Source: Neorhodopirellula pilleata
Lineage (GTDB): Bacteria > Planctomycetota > Planctomycetia > Pirellulales > Pirellulaceae
Assembly (NCBI RefSeq): GCF_007859915.1
Contig: NZ_SJPM01000005.1
Span: forward strand, 429,222 to 493,221
Direction of reading: 5' to 3'
DNA: 64,000 bases
Part shown: positions 17,288-27,100 of the stretch, in pieces
How the letters are laid out: every line of letters starts with the position of its first letter
How positions within the stretch are numbered: position 1 is the stretch's first letter
Made by a program: the position numbers and the translations under genes
Notes under the pieces: generated by a model
The model's database searches: none
The model's input: the letters and a program-made list of their open reading frames with translations, nothing else
Told to the model about the DNA's origin: nothing

Positions 17288-17687
17288 TGCCTCTATCTCA
17301 TGTGCGAACTGATCGTCCACTGTCATTTCGCCTACCTGACCGGTAGGGAACGTGGTTGCGGTTTGAGAACTTGCTGCATAAGATGCGCTATTATCCGGCA
17401 GGTTGTTGATGGAACATGTAATGTGCGATTGCCTCTGGCTCCGAAACCGTTCTTGCGGTAAGAAATTCTGAAGTCGTGTTAAGTCTGTGAAGAAAAACAA
17501 CTGGATTTGTTTGGGCTAAAACAAGATATCCGCCATCCAGTTCGATGGAGGAACGCTCAGGCTCGTGAGTCGTCCTCGATTAAAGAAATCGTTGAATCGC
17601 TCGCATCCTCGCTACGCGGTGTCATTGCATTTCGGTAATAGCAATTCGCAGTGCAGTGGGATACATCGTTGGTAAAGATCCATCGCT
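17288..17687. other. Non-coding gap before integrase remnant
   Basis: No gene, repeat or RNA that I recognise. Short antisense frames here have no family features. The segment may hold the decayed upstream part of the integrase fragment that starts at 17688, since that frame has a stop (TAA) about five codons earlier. Confidence 0.4.
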
Positions 17688-17798
17688 GTTGATGGGATGG
17701 GGCACAAAGACCCAGCCATGCTGGCGAGAGTTTATCAACACTTGTCACACAATCCCGAGCACATGCGGGATCAAGCCAAGAAAGCGACCGGCAATTAG
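17688..17798 (+). pseudogene. Tyrosine recombinase (integrase) C-terminal remnant
   Basis: The frame reads GMGHKDPAMLARVYQHLSHN and ends in a lysine-rich helix and a TAG stop. This is the characteristic end of tyrosine recombinases: the conserved GH box and the nucleophile tyrosine in ARVYQHLS. The catalytic arginines and everything upstream are missing. Only 36 residues survive. With the excisionase-like gene after it, it points to a dead integrative element. Confidence 0.6.
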
Positions 17799-17824
17799 CG
17801 AGTTAGCCTTTTGGTTGTAAGATT

Positions 17825-17852
17825 GCCCTGCTCGGTGGCAGCCGAGCAGGGC
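17825..17852. terminator. Strong GC-rich hairpin, probable bidirectional terminator
   Basis: An 11-bp perfect stem (GCCCTGCTCGG with its complement) closes a 6-base loop (TGGCAG). It lies between the 3' ends of the integrase remnant (plus) and the excisionase-like gene (minus), where a shared terminator is expected. No long T run follows on either side, so efficiency is uncertain. Confidence 0.6.
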
Positions 17853-17895
17853 GTTTCAGCGAGCCTTTCGGTCGCCTCTGATGGTTCGTTAACCG

Positions 17896-18156
17896 TTACT
17901 CAAGCTGAATGTGTTTGAGTTGGGGACGAGTCTTTCGCTGCGGCTGCACAGGGATCTGCTGACTCCGACATTCATCCAAATAGGACTGAATGTCTTCGGA
18001 TCGAAATCGGATCGCACCGCGACCATTGCCAATGCGAAGCACCGGAATCTTGCCAGCTTCAACCAGCTGATAAATTAGACTGCTCGATACACATAGCCAT
18101 TTCGCCACATCAGCGACGGTCAAGAGGCTGTCTGGGTTTGATTGCTCAGTTGTCAT
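17896..18156 (-). CDS. Excisionase/AlpA-like helix-turn-helix protein
   Basis: An 86-residue DNA-binding protein. The winged-helix segment LLTVADVAKWLCVSSSLIYQ, then LVEAGKIPVLRIGNGRGAIRF and SEDIQSYLDEC, is the typical MerR-like fold of excisionases and AlpA regulators. I took the ATG at 18156 because an AAGGAG Shine-Dalgarno sequence lies about 10 bp upstream; the 19 extra residues of the longer frame look like noise. It is probably a directionality factor left from the element whose integrase end is at 17688. Confidence 0.8.
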   Translation of the reverse strand: MTTEQSNPDSLLTVADVAKWLCVSSSLIYQLVEAGKIPVLRIGNGRGAIRFRSEDIQSYLDECRSQQIPVQPQRKTRPQLKHIQLE

Positions 18157-18170
18157 GTCAGTTGTTCTCC

Positions 18171-18563
18171 TTAAAAGAGTCGCCGCTCGACTTGATTGCC
18201 GTAGACTGTCCATGGCGTATCTGGCTGTTCCTCACGACCATAGAGTTCGAGATAGGGACCCGGGCTTACCCGTTCGATGAGTTGGCGGATTGCAAACGGT
18301 TTTCGGCTGTGAAGGGACCGCTTGTGCAACAGCCCGCTCTGGCAAGACTTGTCCGCAAACGGAAGACTTCCACGCACGCCCGGCAGCAGGAATTCGTGTG
18401 AGACACGCCAATAGTTGCCCATGCCAAGTTGAGGCTTGATCCAAATCAGGCAAGACTTGAACGTGAAGCCCCAGGCTTCCATGACTTGAAACGACTCACG
18501 CAAAAAAGCGTTTGTTGCCCACAGGTGCAGATGAAGGGCGGGGCTGCCGCCGGGGTCAGGCTG
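18171..18563 (-). pseudogene. MT-A70-type adenine methyltransferase, C-terminal fragment
   Basis: The frame carries the second half of the MT-A70 family: LHLHLWATNAFLRESFQVM, CLIWIKPQLGMGNYWRVSHE, and the closing VSPGPYLELYGR and WTVYGN. The catalytic DPPW motif that should lie about 50 residues earlier is absent. Upstream of about 18563 the frame runs as unrelated sequence beneath the start of the divergent RAYT gene. It is therefore truncated and unlikely to methylate DNA. The stop lies 14 bp from the excisionase-like start. Confidence 0.65.
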
Positions 18564-18699
18564 GGTTTTCGGTTTTCGTCGCGATATACTACGGGAGGAC
18601 CGTGGGGACATAGCACCGCAGAGGCTATTGACTTGGCGCCCTGTAGCGGAAACTATGACGGCATTGAGCTTGCTGAATCGGTAACCAATGAGGTGCGTG

Positions 18700-19842
18700 A
18701 TGGCACGGATGAGTCGAGCGGAAGTCTTTGATCCGGGCGAAGTCGCGGTCGGACACGTGTTTAGCCGTACCGTCAGACGGTGCTTTCTCATGGGCGATGA
18801 TCCTGTCTCTGGGAAGAACTTCGACCATCGCAAACGCTGGATCGAGGAATATTTGCAGCAATTCGCCGCGTATTTCGGTATCGATCTGCTTTGCTATGGT
18901 TTGCTAGCAAATCATTTTCATTTGATTCTTAGGTCTCGACCGGACGTCGTTGCGACTTGGAGCGATGAAGAAGTCGCCCGTAGGTGGATGTTGCTGTGCC
19001 CCAACCATCGCAAGGCGGACGGGTCGCCGATGGAACCGACCCAACCGGAGATCAACTCCATCGCCGGTTGTCCGGTTAAGCGTGAAGAGATTCGCCGTCG
19101 TTTGAGTGATCTGAGTTGGTGGATGCGGTTGCTGTGCCAGCGTGTGGCAATGCGGGCCAACCGTGAGGACGAAGAACACGGTCGCTTCTTCCAGGATCGA
19201 TACAAGGCGACGCGGCTCACCGATGAGGCATCTGTGTTGGCTTGTGCGGCCTATGTGGATCTCAATCCGATTCGGGCGGCGATGTGCGAGCGGATCGAAG
19301 ACAGTGATTTCACCTCGGCTCAGCGGCGAATCCAAGCCGAGCATGAAGAAGTTCACGAAACGCCACCCGACGAAACGCCACCCGACGAAGCGACACGTCA
19401 CCAAACGCCACCCGACGAAGCCACGGGCGAGCGATCCGAACCGATCGCGAAATTGCGGCATCGTCGCGATTCGTTTCTGTCGCCTGTTTCGATCGACGAG
19501 CTGCTTGATCCGATCGGCCCGTGTGGCAGTGCCACGCCGGAGCGTTGCAGTGACAAGGGATTTTTAGCGATGTCGCTGGCGGACTACTTGGAACTATTGG
19601 ACTGGACGGCCCGTCAGGCGGCCTCAGGCAAACGCGGCAAGACGCCCGCAAGTGTGCCGCCCCTTCTCCAGCGACTCGGTTTGGATCAAGCGTCTTGGTG
19701 TGAGTTGGTCAGCGACTTCGGCAAGCTGTTCTGCACCGTTGCCGGTAGCCCCGACAGTGTCGACTCCATGCGGAGTCACGGCACTCATCGACGTTATCAT
19801 TTGCGTCGCCGGGCACGCGAGCTATTCGCGGTCACGGACTAA
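18700..19842 (+). CDS. REP-associated tyrosine transposase-like protein (RAYT, Y1_Tnp family)
   Basis: A Y1/HUH domain: the double-histidine motif is NHFHLIL at about residue 70, and the later RFFQDRYKATRL and CAAYVDLNPIRAAM are typical of RAYTs, single-copy relatives of IS200 transposases that act on REP palindromes. The length of 380 residues is about twice that of E. coli RAYT, owing to a C-terminal extension. A linker near residues 215-240 holds short tandem repeats of TPPDE. I took the ATG at 18700 (MARMSRAEV). REP-like palindromes lie at 4275, 20134 and 27317. Confidence 0.82.
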   Translation: MARMSRAEVFDPGEVAVGHVFSRTVRRCFLMGDDPVSGKNFDHRKRWIEEYLQQFAAYFGIDLLCYGLLANHFHLILRSRPDVVATWSDEEVARRWMLLCPNHRKADGSPMEPTQPEINSIAGCPVKREEIRRRLSDLSWWMRLLCQRVAMRANREDEEHGRFFQDRYKATRLTDEASVLACAAYVDLNPIRAAMCERIEDSDFTSAQRRIQAEHEEVHETPPDETPPDEATRHQTPPDEATGERSEPIAKLRHRRDSFLSPVSIDELLDPIGPCGSATPERCSDKGFLAMSLADYLELLDWTARQAASGKRGKTPASVPPLLQRLGLDQASWCELVSDFGKLFCTVAGSPDSVDSMRSHGTHRRYHLRRRARELFAVTD

Positions 19843-20109
19843 CGTCCGGGATCAGCATCTTATTTACTTCAGCTCATCGGCCCAACAGGCCGATCGTGGA
19901 TGAGGCATGCGATTTTCTCATCGCAAACGCCGCCAGGCGAGGCAAAACCAAAGCTGTCGAGGCTTCGGTGCAGGCGACTGTTGTTGAATCAGGGATGTAG
20001 CTTTGTCAAGCTAGATGCGGATGAGCTGGCAAAGTGTCGTGTCCCCAGGCTCGTGCCTGTGTCCCCAGGCTCGTGCCTTAGTTGGAGAGCGCCATGTGTC
20101 GGACGGTTG

Positions 20110-20255
20110 TTTGATCTCAGTGTTCCAGAAATCGTTTAACGGCAAGCCGCAGGCGTCAGTGTTTTCAGCGGCTCGGAGACGCCTGCGGCTTGCCGTTAAA
20201 CGAAGCCCTGACACATGTTACGAAAACTCCCCGACGCGAACCTGGCGCTGTCCAG
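20110..20255. repeat. Left arm of the inverted repeat enclosing the RND module
   Basis: The arm begins TTGATCTCAGTGTTCCAGAA, continues into the REP-like palindrome (arms 20134-20157 and 20178-20201) and ends with GCGAACCTGGCGCTGTCCAG at 20236-20255, directly against the stop codon of the GPP-repeat gene. The outer and inner flank words recur in reverse order and opposite orientation at 27271-27410. Confidence 0.85.
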
Positions 20256-20645
20256 TTAGAACCCGAACAGTTCAAACACAAACTCAGGTGGTCCGGGAAG
20301 AGTGAAGCCTTCGCCGCTTTCCCACGCCTCTAGAACCTCGACGGGTGGCCCCGGAAGGCCAAGCTCCTTCGCGAATTCCTGACGCGCGACAATCCATGGC
20401 GGCGGTCCCATCGGGCGACTTGGCTGCTCGCCGCTTTGCCATGCTTCAACAACCCACGCAGGCGGTCCGTACGTCGGCGGGGTCGGAGCCTCGCCAGTCG
20501 CCCACGCATCAAGCACCCATGCCGGAGGCCCTGCGGCGGCTGGTTTTTCGGTGGGTTGCTGTCCGTTTGCGTCGGACGACATGGTGATGGCTGCTGCAAC
20601 CAGTGCCAACGCAATCCCATTGAAACTCGTGATCTTCGTTCGCAT
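20256..20645 (-). CDS. Small exported protein of GPP repeats
   Basis: A 129-residue protein with a clear signal peptide (hydrophobic IALALVAAAITMSS, likely cut near SDANG). The mature part is five copies of a unit of about 16-20 residues that begins with GPP; good copies read GPPAWVLDAWATGE, GPPAWVVEAWQSGE and GPPVEVLEAWESGE. Cysteine and histidine are absent from the repeats, so direct metal binding by those residues is unlikely. An AAGGAG Shine-Dalgarno sequence stands before the ATG at 20645; a longer frame adds 11 residues. The gene is divergent from the sigma/RND operon and lies inside the same inverted repeat. I do not recognise the family. Confidence 0.75.
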   Translation of the reverse strand: MRTKITSFNGIALALVAAAITMSSDANGQQPTEKPAAAGPPAWVLDAWATGEAPTPPTYGPPAWVVEAWQSGEQPSRPMGPPPWIVARQEFAKELGLPGPPVEVLEAWESGEGFTLPGPPEFVFELFGF

Positions 20646-20695
20646 CGAATTCTCCTTGAAACATTGTGGTAGAAACAAAACAACTGATCTGCTGC

Positions 20696-20762
20696 GTAGT
20701 GGACGAGATCACGAGTCCAGAAACGACGGCATCGGAAAGGGACTCGTGACCTCGTCCACTAC
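20696..20762. repeat. Hairpin repeat (GTAGTGGACGAG family)
   Basis: Arms at 20696-20718 and 20740-20762 (GTAGTGGACGAGATCACGAG and complement, one mismatch). It lies just upstream of the GPP-repeat gene. It could act as a terminator or regulator, but it looks like another dispersed repeat. Confidence 0.75.
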
Positions 20763-21375
20763 GGCCAGCCTTTCTTTTCAGCTGTCTCGAACCACTAGTG
20801 ATTCGTTGCGGCGGTTTGGTTACACGGTCTCTTCTGAAATTTCTGAGTTCGACCTCGGACCAGCTTTGCAGTTGCCGAAAGCTGCGGCCGGACTCGTCAG
20901 AATTACGACGAGCTTGGACCGAACCGCGAAGTGCGACCACGCTCGCGAAACGGAGATCGATAAACTTTGGAAAATTCCCACGCGGCCTGTAACCAATCGA
21001 GGAAACGTGGCCACTGATGTCTGGGCGAGGTGTTTCTGGTAGGAAATCAGACACTTCTCGCTGATCACCACCACGTAGGTCATCCTCTCCGAGGCTGATG
21101 CGAGCAGTGAAACGGTTGTTTCCAGTCTCGGAGAGAGCTTTTTTGCGAGGAGCTAAATCGATTCCCGGCACAATGAGAGCGAGAGGTCGGGCTGTTTTTT
21201 CACTCTCCCTCTGAGACGCCCCTCCCCGCTCGTTCCTCGCGACCCTTCCACAGGGAGAGTGAAAGGATCACGCTCTCATAATCACGAAGACCTAGTTAGT
21301 ATCCCGATCAATAACGGAGACGGCGTCGTGACGCCAATAGAAATGCAAGCCACCGTCGGTGACTCGGACAAGTAG
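20763..21375. other. 613-bp divergent intergenic region
   Basis: This separates the GPP-repeat gene from the sigma-factor operon, so it should contain both promoters. I see no sure gene. Near 21175-21265 there is a pair of inverted words (CACTCTCCCTCTGAGACGCC and CAGGGAGAGTGAAAGGATCA) that could form a hairpin. Autoregulation by the downstream ECF sigma factor is likely by analogy, but I cannot name -35/-10 sites with confidence. Confidence 0.4.
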
Positions 21376-22059
21376 ATGAGAACACTAACCCTAACGCCGA
21401 ACTATTTCGCTCTGGATCAAAGTCTGGATCGCTTCTTCACGCTGGTGCTGGCAGCGGCGTTGCCTCATTCAGGCGCGACACCAGACGCATTGGTCGTCGC
21501 GGAGGAACGTCAGGAAATTGCGGCAGCAAGAGGTGGCGATGACGACGCGTTCCGGCGCATTGTTCAGCGATACCAATCGACGATTGCGACGCAAATGCAA
21601 CGCTTCAGTCGCGATCCAACGGTTGTGGAAGAACTGGTTCACGATGTCTTTGTCGAAGCGTTTGTGAGCTTGAACGCGTTTCGTCATCGCAGTCCGTTTG
21701 AACATTGGCTACGTAAAATTGCAGTTCGCGTTGGGTATCGCCTTTGGAAAACGCAAGCTCGTGATCGACAACGTCGCGATGCGTTGTTGAGCGAACCGAC
21801 TTTGCAAGCGGCTTTGCAGACGCCTTGCCAAACCGCATCCGATGCGAATGATCGGCTGCATATGGTGCTGGAAATGATGTCGCACCGCGATCGACTGGTG
21901 TTGACGCTGCTGTACTGGGACGACTGCACTGTAGCCGAAGCGGCTGAGTTGGCGGGTTGGACGCAGACGATGGTGAAAGTGCAAGCTCATCGAGCCCGAA
22001 AGAAACTGAAGCGGCTGTTGGAAGAAATCAACATCGAGGAGACGAACCATGACGCCTGA
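21376..22059 (+). CDS. ECF-type RNA polymerase sigma factor
   Basis: A 227-residue sigma-70 family protein. Region 2 spans about residues 55-120 (DAFRRIVQRYQ, VEELVHDVFVEAF, FEHWLRKIAVRVGY). Region 4 spans about 165-215 (LTLLYWDDCTVAEAAELAGW, VKVQAHRARKKLKRLL). The 50 residues before region 2 are an extra N-terminal lead. The last codons overlap the next gene by 11 bp. Order and size of the following genes copy the CnrH-CnrY-CnrX logic of metal-resistance systems, so this is probably held by the small membrane protein that comes next. Confidence 0.92.
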   Translation: MRTLTLTPNYFALDQSLDRFFTLVLAAALPHSGATPDALVVAEERQEIAAARGGDDDAFRRIVQRYQSTIATQMQRFSRDPTVVEELVHDVFVEAFVSLNAFRHRSPFEHWLRKIAVRVGYRLWKTQARDRQRRDALLSEPTLQAALQTPCQTASDANDRLHMVLEMMSHRDRLVLTLLYWDDCTVAEAAELAGWTQTMVKVQAHRARKKLKRLLEEINIEETNHDA

Positions 22060-22303
22060 CCATTCCGAACAATGGCTGCGAGAGCTTGCGTCCCGCAGCT
22101 CAACTGCTCCGCCGCCAGCGATCGACGTAACCGACTCGGTGATGTCCAGCATTCACGACATGCGTTCCATCGCGATTCCGTTTGACCGAACGCCACTTAT
22201 TTTCGGTGGCATCACGATCGCGACGGCCGCATCGTTGATGGTCGTCTTGTTGCCAAGTTTGACCACCATGACTCAACCATGGATCAGCTTCTGGCTGCTA
22301 TGA
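22049..22303 (+). CDS. Small one-helix membrane protein, presumed anti-sigma factor
   Basis: 84 residues: a cytoplasmic part of about 45, then one membrane helix (FGGITIATAASLMVVLLPSL) and a short outside tail. It has no recognisable zinc-binding anti-sigma motif. Its size, topology, overlap with the sigma gene and place before a CnrX-like sensor match CnrY-type anti-sigma proteins, which are also about 95 residues with one helix. The assignment rests on context. Confidence 0.65.
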   Translation: MTPDHSEQWLRELASRSSTAPPPAIDVTDSVMSSIHDMRSIAIPFDRTPLIFGGITIATAASLMVVLLPSLTTMTQPWISFWLL

Positions 22304-22313
22304 AATCAATCGC

Positions 22314-22781
22314 ATGAATGAATCAACTCAATCATCATCGAAATCCATTCCATTGCAGCGTTGGCGTCGCGCTCTGCCGGCTTGGGTGCAGGTCTGCGTT
22401 CTGCTGTTGGTCTTTGCCAGCGGCATTGGTGTCGGTGCAGTCGGTGCATCGCAATACATGCTGTCGCGTATGCAACACTACCGGGAGAATCCGGAAGTCT
22501 TTCCCGAAGAGCTTTCCGCCAAGCTGCAAAGCCGCATGAACATGAGCGACGACCAGACATCGAAAGTACGCGATATCGTCACCCTTCGCCACGGAAATAT
22601 TACGTCGCTGCGAGACGCCTCAGCACCCGGAATTTTGCAAGAGTTCTCTCTGATGGAACAAGAGATCGCTGACGTGCTCGATCCGGCCCAACGCGAGCAG
22701 TGGCACGAAACCGCCGACTGGGTCCGCAAAACTTTCTTGCCGACTGATCCCGCAGCACGTGACGTGGGCAATCCAGAATGA
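22314..22781 (+). CDS. Membrane-anchored periplasmic sensor, CnrX/Spy-like
   Basis: 155 residues. One N-terminal helix (VQVCVLLLVFASGIGVGAVG) anchors a helical periplasmic domain like that of the Spy/CpxP/CnrX heavy-metal sensor group (Metal_resist type). Candidate ligands are His in MQHYREN, His in TLRHGN, His in EQWHETADW and several Met and Glu residues. Whether a metal or a misfolded/hydrophobic signal is sensed cannot be told. The stop overlaps the next gene by ATGA, so it is made together with the pump. Confidence 0.75.
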   Translation: MNESTQSSSKSIPLQRWRRALPAWVQVCVLLLVFASGIGVGAVGASQYMLSRMQHYRENPEVFPEELSAKLQSRMNMSDDQTSKVRDIVTLRHGNITSLRDASAPGILQEFSLMEQEIADVLDPAQREQWHETADWVRKTFLPTDPAARDVGNPE

Positions 22782-24160
22782 GTACCGTCACGCCGAAGCG
22801 AATCATTTGGAAGCGTCTGCTGTTCATTCCTCCCGTCCTACTCGGGATCGGAGTGCTGATTTTTGCGGCACAGCTGCGCACCGGGGCGGAACGTGTTCCC
22901 GAAGAAGAAGTCAGTCGAACGCTGCGTGTCATGCAAGTCGCCCGCATTCCTTTTGTGCCACGCGCAATCGGCTATGGAAATTCTCGACCCGCCCGAACTT
23001 GGGAAGCAGTCGCCGAAGTCAAAGGGCGAATCACCGAATTGAATCCGCAGCTTAAGCCCGGCGCATTCGTATCGGCTGGAAGCACTCTGTTGCGGATCGA
23101 CGAAACGGATATCAAGATCGCGATCGCTCGGTTGGAGGCGGAGATCGAACGAGCCAATGCGAGCTTGGCGGAACTGGAAGTCAACGAGCAAAACTATCAG
23201 GCTGCCATCGCATTGGAGGAGGAATCGCTGGCTGTGGTCGAGAACGATCTTTCACGATCCAAGTTGCTTGCCACAAAGAACGCAACCTCCGCCGCAGAAG
23301 TCGACTCAGTACGCCGCAGTGTGATCTTACAGCGGCAAATGGTCCAATCGGTGAAAACCAAACTGAACCTGATCCCCGTGCAGATTGCATCCGCGAAAGC
23401 CAACATCCGATCCGCAAACGCAAATCTTGACGAAAAACGCCGCGACTTAGAACGCTGCACCATCGTGGCGCCATTCGACTGCCGCATTGGCCCTGTCGAT
23501 CTTGAAGAAGGCCAATACCTTATTGCGGGAGAACGCTTGTTCGTAGCGCAGACAACCGATCGCTTTGAAATCGAAGCCCAAATTCCAGTCCCGCAATTGC
23601 GACGCCTTTTCAACGATAATTTGCGCCGAGGCGATCGCGCCCAAGCAATGGATGACAATGAACGCTCGATCACTCGCTATTTTAATGTGCAGGTTACGGT
23701 TCGCTATTCTGTTACCGGCGAAGAGCATCAACGTTCAGGAACCCTCGTTCGGATTCGCGAAGAGCTGGATCGACAGACGCGCGACGGTAGCTTGGTCGTG
23801 GCGATTGAGAACCCTGCCGACGACGATGAAACTGGGCCACCGCCGCTCAGTGGCGCAATGTGCGAAGTGGAATTGCGCGGCGATGTCATCGCAGAACAGG
23901 TCGTGATCCCGCTATCGGCCCTGCATGATGACCATGTGTTCGTGTTGGATGCCGATAGCCGCCTACAGCGTCGGGGCGTCACCGTGGATCAGACTCAATC
24001 GGATTGCGTTGTGCTACGCTCCGGATTGAATGTAGGCGAAACTCTCGTCGTATCCGATCCCACGCCCGCCATCGTTGGGCAGTTGATCCGTGCCGAAGAC
24101 GACTATTTTCTCGCGGCAACCCTGCGGCGAGAAGCGTCTGGTGAGGAACCGCTGCGGTGA
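22778..24160 (+). CDS. RND efflux periplasmic adaptor (membrane fusion protein)
   Basis: 460 residues of the HlyD/AcrA type. One N-terminal helix is followed by a split lipoyl domain (RITELNPQLKPGAFVSAGS and CTIVAPFDCRIG), between them a long coiled-coil hairpin (residues about 95-220, rich in Ala/Glu/Arg), then beta-barrel segments. It links the inner-membrane pump to an outer-membrane channel. No TolC-like gene is in the module, so the channel must come from elsewhere. The stop overlaps the pump start (GTGA). Confidence 0.92.
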   Translation: MSTVTPKRIIWKRLLFIPPVLLGIGVLIFAAQLRTGAERVPEEEVSRTLRVMQVARIPFVPRAIGYGNSRPARTWEAVAEVKGRITELNPQLKPGAFVSAGSTLLRIDETDIKIAIARLEAEIERANASLAELEVNEQNYQAAIALEEESLAVVENDLSRSKLLATKNATSAAEVDSVRRSVILQRQMVQSVKTKLNLIPVQIASAKANIRSANANLDEKRRDLERCTIVAPFDCRIGPVDLEEGQYLIAGERLFVAQTTDRFEIEAQIPVPQLRRLFNDNLRRGDRAQAMDDNERSITRYFNVQVTVRYSVTGEEHQRSGTLVRIREELDRQTRDGSLVVAIENPADDDETGPPPLSGAMCEVELRGDVIAEQVVIPLSALHDDHVFVLDADSRLQRRGVTVDQTQSDCVVLRSGLNVGETLVVSDPTPAIVGQLIRAEDDYFLAATLRREASGEEPLR

Positions 24161-27100
24161 TCGCTTATTTCACGCGACATCCCACGGCAGCCAACTTGCT
24201 GATGATCGTGCTGCTGTTTTTGGGACTGACTGCCATTCCCAAGTTGAAACGTGAAACGCTGCCGGACATCACGCCGAACCAACTGCAAGTCTCGGCCATG
24301 TATCCGGGAGCCTCTGCCGAAGAGGTTGAAAAATCCGTCGTTACCAAAATCGAGGAAGCGATCGACGGAATCCAGTTCGTCAAGGAGATCGTGTCCGATT
24401 GCCGTGAAGGCATCGGGGCAGTCACCGTCGAGATGGCAACGGGCGGCCACTCGATCGTGTTTAAGGACGAAATCGCGACCGCGGTCAAAGCCATTAATGA
24501 CTTTCCGTCCAGCGTGGAGACGCCGATTGTTTCGCAAATCGCCGAGACCGACCGGGTGCTGACTGTTTTGGTGACAGGCGATCTATCGACGGGCGATTTG
24601 AAGACGCATTGTGAGGCGATCAAACGTCGCTTAGTCCAAATCCCTGAAGTCGACCTTGTTGACGTCACAGGTTTTTCAGAACGGCAAATTCGCGTCGAGC
24701 TGTCGATTGAAGCCATCCGCCGCTTCGGATTGACTGTTAAACAAGTCGCCGATCTCGTTCGTGCTCAGAACAGCGACTCACCGGCAGGCGGCTTGAAAAG
24801 TGATCAACGGGAACTTCTCCTAAGATTCGCAGACGAACGTCGAACGCTGAACGATCTCAAACAGTTGGTTGTCCTCGGCAATGCGTTCGGTTCGGAGGTT
24901 CTGTTGGGCGACATCGCCACGGTGACGGAATCCTTTTCGGCCGAAGAACAGAAAACGTTACTCAATGGCCAGCGTGCCGGAGTGCTGGTTGTTCGCAAGT
25001 CGAAGGCGGACGATATCATTCGCGTCGCGGACGCAGTCAGACGATTTGTCCAACAAGAGCAGGAACGCTATCCGATGATCACGCTGACGATCTCGGGCGA
25101 TAGCTCGTCACTGGTACAAGATCGACTGGCTTTGCTGCTAAAGAATGGCGGACAAGGGTTCGTGTTGGTCTTCGCAACGCTGTGGTTGTTCTTCAACTGG
25201 CGATTGTCTTTCTGGGTTGCCGCCAGTTTGCCCGTCTCATTCCTCGGGGCCATCTTCTTCATGCCGCTGCTTGGACTGAGCATTAACATGTTCACGCTGT
25301 TGGGCATGCTGCTGGCGCTGGGCATTCTAATGGACGACGGAATCGTGATCGCGGAAAACGTGGCCGCCCATCGATCCCGAGGTGCGACCGCCCTGCAGGC
25401 CGCGATCGACGGCGTTTCCGAAGTTGCCGCTGGCGTTTTCTCGTCGTTCATCACCACCCTCTGTGTGCTCGGACCCTTGGCGTTCATCAGTGGGCGAATC
25501 GGCGAAGTCTTAGGCGTCATTCCAGTGATGTTGATTGTCGTTTTGACGGTCAGCTTGGTTGAAGCGTTTTTCATTCTGCCCGCACACTTGGGCCACGCAC
25601 TCGAGCACGGAGATGTCAGTAGACCGAATCGCTGGCGCAGACGCATTGACGCTGCGTTTGAATTCCTTCGTGAACGCGTCTTCGGAACACTCGTTGATGC
25701 AGCCGTGAGTCATCGCTATCTGACACTTGGGCTAACCGTTGGAACTCTGTTGGCAACGATGGGGCTGCTCGCCAGCGGCACGCTGAAGTTTCTACCATTC
25801 CCGCAAGTCGAAGGTGACACAGTCGTCGCGCGGGTGGTTTTGCCTGCCGGAACTCCGTTGGAGCGAACGGAATCAGTGATGTTGGCCTTGTCGAACGGTC
25901 TCGATCGGGTGAACTCAAAACTGCAACCTGCTCAGCCGGAAAGCCAGCCGCTGGTTCAGAACCGAACGCTGGAATATGGAATCAACACCGAAGCGTTCGA
26001 GTCCGGGGCTCATGTCGCGACCATGACCGTCGAACTGCTGACGGTCGACCAACGCACGGCGCGAATCGACGACGTGATCGCGGCATGGAAGCAGGAGGTC
26101 GGTTCGCTGGCCGATGTGCTGTTGCTCACGATCTCGGCAGATTCGTTTGGCCCCGCCGGACGACCGATTGAACTGCGTTTAAAAGGCAACGACTTGGCGG
26201 AGTTAAAGCTCGCCAGCGCGGAGACGCTCGCGTGGTTCTCGCAATTCAAAGGTGTCCGCAACCTGTCCGACGACTTGCGAAAGGGCAAGCCGGAAATCCA
26301 GTTTCGATTGGCGACTGGTGCAACGGCACTGGGACTGACGACCTCTTCTGTGGCCGAACAGGTCCGAGCCGGGTTTCAAGGCGTGGATATCGGTGAAGTT
26401 CAGCTTGGCGATGAATCGCGAACGATCAACGTCGGCTTGGAATGGCTCGACCGCGATGGACTCAGTGACCTCGATGTTTTTCCAATCTCACTTGCCGATG
26501 GCAAACTGGTACCGCTGGCAACCGTTGCCGATCATCAGTCGACACGCGGTTGGTCGCGCATCAGTCGCGTCGATCGGAGCCGCGCTGTGACCGTGTTCGG
26601 CGACGTCGACTCCCGTATCACCAGCGGCAGTGCACTGGTTGCTCGTTTCCGCAACGAACAAGCCGATGCGTTACGCGACCGATTTCCCAGTGTTCAATTC
26701 GACTTCGGTGGTGAGACCAAAGAGACCCGCACGACCATCGTTTCCCTCGCGACCGGCGCCGCCATCGGTTTGGTAGGCGTCTTTGTGCTGCTTAGTTTCC
26801 AGTTTCGCAGCTACTTCGAGCCGCTTGTCGTGATGGCTGCCATTCCGTTTGCTTTGATCGGAGTTCTTTGGGGACACGTGATTGTCGGCATCGACATGAC
26901 CATGCCCAGCGCGCTCGGCTTCGCGTCTCTTGCCGGCATCGTCGTCAACGATTCCATCTTGCTGGTCTTGTTCTTAAAAGAGCGGCGGTTAGAAAACACA
27001 GACATTCTCTCGGCAGCGACTTCTGCAAGCCGCGAACGCTTCCGAGCCATCGTGCTAACGTCACTTACCACGGTTGCTGGTTTGCTTCCGTTGATCTTCG

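Noticed and set aside
18564..18833. Full-length MT-A70 gene starting at 18833 on the minus strand
   Set aside because: This extension has no DPPW motif or family similarity and lies antisense to the RAYT start.
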